Shown: positions 59,903-64,000 of the stretch, in pieces
Layout of the letters: each line of letters begins with the position of its first letter
How positions within the stretch are numbered: the stretch's first letter is position 1
Source of the DNA: Comamonas avium
GTDB lineage: Bacteria > Pseudomonadota > Gammaproteobacteria > Burkholderiales > Burkholderiaceae_C
Assembly: GCF_014836675.1 (NCBI RefSeq)
Contig: NZ_JACSQK010000005.1
Coordinates: 342,629 to 406,628 of the forward strand
Direction: 5' to 3'
Length of the DNA stretch: 64,000 nucleotides
The notes under the pieces: generated by a model
Seen by the model: only the letters and a program-made list of their open reading frames with translations
Database searches by the model: none
Told to the model about the DNA's origin: nothing
Program-made: the position numbers and the translations under genes

Positions 59903-60348
59903 GTGCGCGCATGCCTTGTTTGGGGCCTGCTGCTTGCAATTCGCCTTGCCTCGCACGCATACCCCTTGATGTGCTCACGGCGTCCCCTGTGCGCCTGTCT
60001 ATGGCTTCCAGCTACTTCTGGTCAAACCCTGCCGCATCGTGGCCTTCACCGTCGCGCTGGCCTTGTCCGCGTGGCGCTCTGACAGTTCGAGCTGGGCTTC
60101 ACCTCGTCGCTGAAAAACACGGTATTGGATGTTCCAGCTCGTTGCCAACGCTTGTGCTGAAAGTGAAAGGGATAACCAGAGCGGGCCGACTGCCACCGGG
60201 CAAGCTTGCGCCGCACGGTGGCGGGCGCAGCCCGCCTAGATTTATCCCTAAGGAACTTTAAGCACAAGCAGGGCAAGCGGCAAAAGAAAAGCCCCAGCGA
60301 GGACGGCAATCCTCCCGGGGCTATGACTCAACTAAGTAAGGTAGTCAA
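59903..60348. other. Inovirus intergenic region, probable replication origin
   Basis: There is no supported gene in these 446 bp. It holds strong dyads typical of the filamentous-phage intergenic region: GGCGGGC-GCA-GCCCGCC (60220-60236) and a longer hairpin with outer arms AGCCCC/GGGGCT and inner GAGGA/TCCTC (about 60290-60322) just before the initiator gene. These are candidates for the plus-strand nick site and packaging signal. Confidence 0.55.
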
Positions 60349-61206
60349 GTGATACGAATCATAGATGGAATTGCATACGAAAGCTTCTCGACTGAGCATT
60401 TCAAACTCAAAGCGTCTGACTGTGGCAACGGTCATCAGGAGATCACAGCTTCTCGCATGGTCGGCTGGCGCGAGATGAACCTTGACCGCATCGCCATGGA
60501 AAACCTTTTGGAAACCATGCAAGCCCGTATGGATGACCCCGAAGAGCAAGCAAGGCGCGAAGAACTAAGGGCTGAGAATTCAGCTCGCAAAGCCAAAAAG
60601 CGTGTTCGTCAGCTCTGCAAAGTGATGGGCGTCGACACCATGCTGACCCTCACATACAAGGCCAATCAACAGGATTTGGCTTTATGCAAAAAGCACTTGC
60701 GCGAGTTCAATCGGAGACTCTTGCGTGTGATGCCTGACTTTGCCTTTGTGGCTGCGTTTGAGCGGCAAAAGCGCGGTGCTTGGCACGTCCACATGGCTAC
60801 CCGTCGCGTTCCAGAGTCCCTTGCTGACCGCAATCGGCAAAACGCTGTGCGTCTGAAGTCTTATGAGGTCATCCGGCGTATCTGGCGCTCTGTTGTCGGT
60901 GAGCTGGGTGGAAACATCGATGTGGCCAGGCGCAAATTTCACTCACGCAAAAGCGCAGCGCAGATTGCTTCATATATCGCCAAATACATCATCAAGGATT
61001 ATGCGGAGGGTGATAAGTGGTCTAACCGTTGGACTAAATACGGCGAGGGTTTTGTGCCTGAACCTGTTGAACTGGGCATCTTTTACGGCCCCATTGCTGC
61101 CATCGAAGCGGCCTATGCCTTGCTCCCAGAAGGCCACCGCGTTGCTATCGGGCGGCTTGATCGCTGGCGGGATTGGTTTGTTTTGCATACTGAACCATGC
61201 GGGTGA
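60349..61206 (+). CDS. Rolling-circle replication initiator (gpII-like, HUH)
   Basis: GTG 60349 follows AAGG by 8 bases; 285 residues. The HUH motif is WHVHMA at 145-150 within FAFVAAFERQKRGAWHVHMA, the upstream motif is DTMLTLTYKA near 96, and the catalytic tyrosine motif is YIAKYIIKDY at 209-218 with Tyr 209 and Tyr 213. It nicks the plus-strand origin to start rolling-circle copying. Here it lies downstream of Zot, a permuted order relative to M13, because the att site splits the circle between recombinase and repressor. Confidence 0.88.
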   Translation: MIRIIDGIAYESFSTEHFKLKASDCGNGHQEITASRMVGWREMNLDRIAMENLLETMQARMDDPEEQARREELRAENSARKAKKRVRQLCKVMGVDTMLTLTYKANQQDLALCKKHLREFNRRLLRVMPDFAFVAAFERQKRGAWHVHMATRRVPESLADRNRQNAVRLKSYEVIRRIWRSVVGELGGNIDVARRKFHSRKSAAQIASYIAKYIIKDYAEGDKWSNRWTKYGEGFVPEPVELGIFYGPIAAIEAAYALLPEGHRVAIGRLDRWRDWFVLHTEPCG

Positions 61207-61335
61207 CAGCAAGTGATTCTTTTGATTTAGTCATCTTGTGCTCTGGTGACTACTGCTGTTAAAACCCCTCGTATTTACGTGTTCTGTTGCTACTGAATAT
61301 CTAGCATCTGCTTGTGTTTTTCATGGAGTTCAGTT

Positions 61336-61950
61336 GTGGCCATTTACGGATATGCACGTGTCTCAACACGTGAACAAGAGACCTACTTGCAGATTGATGC
61401 TTTGCGTTCCGCTGGGGCTTTAGAGATACGACAAGAGAAGTGCAGTTCAGTTGGCGAACGTCCTGAGCTCAGGCGTTTACTCTCTGAATTAAGGTCTGGC
61501 GATGTGCTGCTTGTCTACAAGATGGATCGTGTTGCCCGGTCGTTGAAAGATTTACTAAATATTCTGGATCAGCTCACGTTAGCTGGTGCTGCAATTCGCT
61601 CACTTACGGAGCCGCTGGATACATCGGGCCCGATTGGTATCTTTATGGTTCAGGTTCTTGGTGCTGTCGCGCAGCTCGAACGTTCGATCATCCGTGAGCG
61701 CTCTGTTGCTGGCCAGATTGCTGCATACAAGCGCGGTGTTCCCCTTGGGCGTCATAAGCATGCAACTCCGCCTGACGTTGTTGATTTGATGCGTGCTGAC
61801 CGTGCTACTGGTCTCTATACGTGGGCTGCGCTTGGTGTGAAGTATGGCAAACATGCCTCAACTGTTAAGCGTTTGGTTTCAGGCAAAACTTGTCGTTCTG
61901 TTATGCCTGTTCTTGGGAAGTATTTGGACGATCCACCGGATTGCAAGTGA
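61336..61950 (+). CDS. Small serine recombinase (resolvase/invertase type), likely phage integrase
   Basis: GTG 61336 with GGAG 8 bases upstream gives 204 residues. The catalytic domain starts YGYARVSTREQETYLQIDAL with Ser 10 and Arg 8. LRSGDVLLVYKMDRVARSLK near 57-76, the long alpha-E region QVLGAVAQLERSIIRERSVA, and a C-terminal HTH (YTWAALGVKYGKHASTVKRL) complete the fold. It is at the right edge of the prophage and its stop TGA lies inside attR, so it is placed to integrate and excise the phage. That small resolvase-like enzymes act here instead of host XerCD is unusual. Confidence 0.9.
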   Translation: MAIYGYARVSTREQETYLQIDALRSAGALEIRQEKCSSVGERPELRRLLSELRSGDVLLVYKMDRVARSLKDLLNILDQLTLAGAAIRSLTEPLDTSGPIGIFMVQVLGAVAQLERSIIRERSVAGQIAAYKRGVPLGRHKHATPPDVVDLMRADRATGLYTWAALGVKYGKHASTVKRLVSGKTCRSVMPVLGKYLDDPPDCK

Positions 61951-61953
61951 CCA
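61938..61953 (+). repeat. Right attachment site (attR) of the inovirus
   Basis: GGATTGCAAGTGACCA, partner of 55005-55020. It contains the recombinase stop codon (TGA 61948-61950) and runs straight into comEC sequence (ATGTTTGCCTGG). A crossover at the shared AC (55017-55018 / 61950-61951) would restore ISGLHITMFAW, the expected ComEC sequence. Confidence 0.75.
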
Positions 61954-63485
61954 TGTTTGCCTGGCTGGCGATGGCAGTTGTCAACCTGCTGTGGCGGCGC
62001 AGTCCCCGACTGTGCCTGCAATGTCCTGCACCTGTGGCAGCTGCATGGGCGGGGCTGGCGCTGGCGGCAGCCTATGCCGTGTTCAGCGGCTGGGGCATTC
62101 CGGCTCAGCGAACCATTGGCATGCTGTGCGTGGTGGTGGTGCTGCGCAGCCTGGGGCGCAGCTGGCCCTGGCCTTACGTGTGGCTGGGCGTGCTGACCGC
62201 TGTGGTGCTGGTCGACCCATGGAGTTTGCTGCAGGCAGGGTTCTGGCTCAGTTTTGTGGCCGTGGGTGTGCTCTTTGCCACGCAGCCTCAAGATCGCAAT
62301 GTGCCTGATCGGCGCTGGCGGCATGCCGGCATGCGCTTGTTGCGTGAGCAGGCTGTGGTGGGTCTGGCGCTGTCACCGCTGACGCTGCTGCTGTTTGGGC
62401 AGATTTCAGTGGTCGCAATGATTGCCAACCTGTGGGCCATTCCGTGGGTGACGCTGGTGGTGACGCCGCTGTCCATGCTGGGGGCTTTTTGGCCACCGCT
62501 GTGGACAGCTGCCGCGCACAGCGTGACCGCCATGGTATGGCTGCTGGAGCAGATGGTGACTTGGCCAGTGGCGGTGCTGTACTTTGCCCAGCCCGCGTGG
62601 TGGGCGGGATTGGCGGGGCTGCTAGGGTGTCTGTGGCTGGTAATGCCCTGGGGCTGGCGCTGGCGTGCGCTGGGCCTGCCGCTGATCGTGCCGATGCTGT
62701 GGTGGCAAAGCGCAGTACCGCCGTGGGGGCACTTTGATCTGCTGGCTCTGGACGTAGGCCAGGGCAGCGCGGTGTTGCTGCGCACGCAGCAGCACAGCTT
62801 GCTGTTTGATGCAGGGCCGCAGTGGTCAGCGCAGTCCGATGCCGGTGAGCGCATTGTGGTGCCCGGGCTGCGTGCGCTGGGTGTTGTGCCGACCGCCATG
62901 ATGGTCAGTCACAAAGACCGTGACCATGCAGGAGGTGCTGCGTCAGTGCAGCAAGCTTTTGTACGCATGCAGTGGATGGGGTCAGGTGGCGTGCCGTGCC
63001 AGGCAGGGCAGTCCTGGACGTGGGATGGAGTCAGGTTTGTGGTGCTGTTTCCTTTTGAAGGCTCCAGTCCAGGCAAGACCACCAAAAGCAACGCCACCAG
63101 TTGCGTGCTGCAAGTGCAAAGCCATGCGGGGTCTCGTGCGCTGCTGACGGGCGATATCGAAGCGGCGCAAGAAAGAGCGTTGCTGCGTGCAGGTGCTGAC
63201 GTTCAGTCCGATGTGCTGCTGGTGCCGCACCATGGCAGCAAAACATCATCGAGCGCGAATTTTCTGAACCAGGTGCAGCCCAAGGTGGCCATTGTGCAGT
63301 CGGGCTATCGCAACCGGTTTGGGCACCCCGTAGCGGCGGTGGTTCGTAGGTACCAGGAGCGCAATGTCAACTTGGTCAGCACGCCCAGCTGTGGCGCTGC
63401 GCACTGGCGCTCCTGGAGCCCAGAATCGGTGCTGTGCGAGCGAGCCATAACAGCGAGGTACTGGTCGCCAGCTGCGCCTGAGTGA
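61951..63485 (+). pseudogene. comEC: comEC, 3' part, split by the inovirus
   Basis: From ATG 61953 (MFAWLAMAVVNLLWRRSPRL) 510 codons encode the rest of the competence channel: ALAAAYAVFSGWGIPAQRTI, LVDPWSLLQAGFWLSFVAVG and further TM helices, then the metallo-beta-lactamase-like domain: LLALDVGQGSAVLL, LFDAGP, VSHKDRDHAGGA, LTGDIEAAQERALL and VPHHGSKTS. All later motifs are intact, with no decay since insertion, suggesting a recent or reversible event. Joined to 54123-55018 it makes about 809 residues, normal for ComEC. Confidence 0.93.
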
Positions 63486-64000
63486 CCAAGTGCTTTAGTG
63501 CTTTAACGCGGTGCTGTATTGAGTGCCAGTTGGGGTATCCCTGTGGCGTGCCTTGCATGCCGCACCACTGAATGATGGTGGGATAGTGCGAGAATTTCCT
63601 GTGTTTTTCAGTACCCATGCTGCGGAGTTGGCTGCACATTCCACAGACCGTCTGCAGGGCGCATGGCACACCATTAGGCGACGAATACAACCTGCTAGAT
63701 GTGCACAGGTGAGCTGGGCTGGCAACCCTTTACAGGAGCCGCTTGAGTGCGGCCACAGCTCTATAGTGCATTGCCGATAGATTGCCCCCGTCGTGGTGGC
63801 TTTCGCTGCGTTAAGCGCAGCTATCATGCTTGGCGATCCATTCAGAAACACTGCACAAGTGCCCATACAGGTTTGCCTGCGGCTGCCTGAAATTGTCTGT
63901 TCGAAAAATTCCCGTCTGACCTGTTTGCGGTCAAAGCGTCGTGCCTGGCATCTGGCTTGTGTCTGCGCCGCTGTCCCCTCGAGATTGATGCCATGTCGCG
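63486..64000. other. 515 bp at the right end, nothing recognised
   Basis: Short frames on both strands (for example minus strand 63495-63866) have no ribosome sites, recognisable motifs or coding-like composition. An ATG close to the right edge could start a gene outside the window. Confidence 0.4.

Larger units (their letters stand above)
55013..61951 (+). mobile_element. Inovirus (filamentous) prophage integrated in comEC, about 6.93 kb
   Basis: It contains a complete filamentous-phage gene set in one direction, with a divergent repressor at the left edge: small protein, ssDNA-binding protein, minor coat, major coat, minor coat, adsorption protein, pVI (DUF2523), Zot/pI, intergenic region, HUH initiator, serine recombinase. 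The distance between the att repeats is 6,933 bp. All genes appear intact, so the phage may be functional. Secretin (pIV) is absent, as in many inoviruses that borrow a host secretin. Confidence 0.93.

Noticed and set aside
59857-60261. 134-codon frame after zot
   Set aside because: It overlaps the zot end without a ribosome site and crosses strong dyads of the presumed origin; more likely non-coding.
61336-61950. Recombinase as a DNA invertase controlling phage genes
   Set aside because: No pair of inverted repeats around a promoter or gene end was seen; its location at the att boundary favours integration and excision.
63376-63866. Minus-strand frames at the right end
   Set aside because: No motif, no ribosome site, one overlaps the 3' end of comEC; treated as non-coding.
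1-64000. CRISPR arrays, tRNA and rRNA genes
   Set aside because: No regularly spaced repeats of CRISPR type, and no cloverleaf or rRNA-like stretches were recognised by eye; a covariance search would be needed for a firm negative.

Overview
The window is a GC-rich (except for islands) betaproteobacterial chromosome segment. Gene families, codon use and synteny (purM / AI-2E permease / hda / HAD phosphatase / pcnB / folK; argD-argF; feoAB; mqo; murJ-rpsT) point to Burkholderiales, family Comamonadaceae, most likely Comamonas or a close relative. This assignment is by recognition of the proteins, not by a search.

Layout. (1) 1-1.6 kb: the end of a hipBA persistence module (HipB tail, HipA kinase). 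(2) 1.7-13.9 kb: remnant of a P2-like (Peduoviridae-type) prophage. It has an early/regulatory half (AlpA-like regulator, DUF4406 protein, zinc proteins, Ogr/Delta activator, repressor with divergent promoter) and a gutted late half (genes D, U, the 3' part of T, and most of O). An AT-rich cargo module of an MBOAT O-acyltransferase plus an SGNH-like partner is bracketed by inverted ends of an IS5-type element. A DUF2971 gene lies at the outer edge. (3) 14.2-54 kb: mostly ordinary chromosome. It carries guanine salvage (BMP binding protein, guanine deaminase), dcd, a CACHE-GGDEF cyclase, a zinc protease, an RhlE-type helicase, apaH, an H-NS-like protein, a flavin monooxygenase with an MFS carrier, ogt, a DnaQ-like exonuclease, kynB, a phytase-like esterase and an amino-acid permease with a 35-residue partner. 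These are followed by AraC/LysE, a Fur-like box with feoAB and a Cys-rich FeoB partner flanked by two YkgJ proteins, argF/argD, a MATE pump, mqo, rpsT, murJ, sirB1, purM, hda, pcnB, folK and ridA.

(4) 54.1-63.5 kb is the most interesting part. The competence DNA-uptake channel gene comEC is split in frame by a complete filamentous prophage (inovirus) of about 6.93 kb. The phage has a repressor, an ssDNA-binding protein, coat proteins, a TspB/pIII-like adsorption protein, pVI (DUF2523), the Zot/pI motor, an HUH replication initiator and, at the right edge, a small serine recombinase. Short imperfect repeats (GGATTGCA...) at both junctions keep the comEC frame, so excision would rebuild a ComEC of about 809 residues. 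This looks like a reversible phage switch on natural transformation, built from an inovirus and a resolvase-type recombinase.

Other points: several unlisted small proteins (35, 44, 57 and 57 residues) with strong start signals or ATGA coupling, a family of roughly 90-bp intergenic repeats, a terminator-like hairpin in the mqo leader under an FNR-type box, and a probable N'-'T fusion in the P2 remnant.
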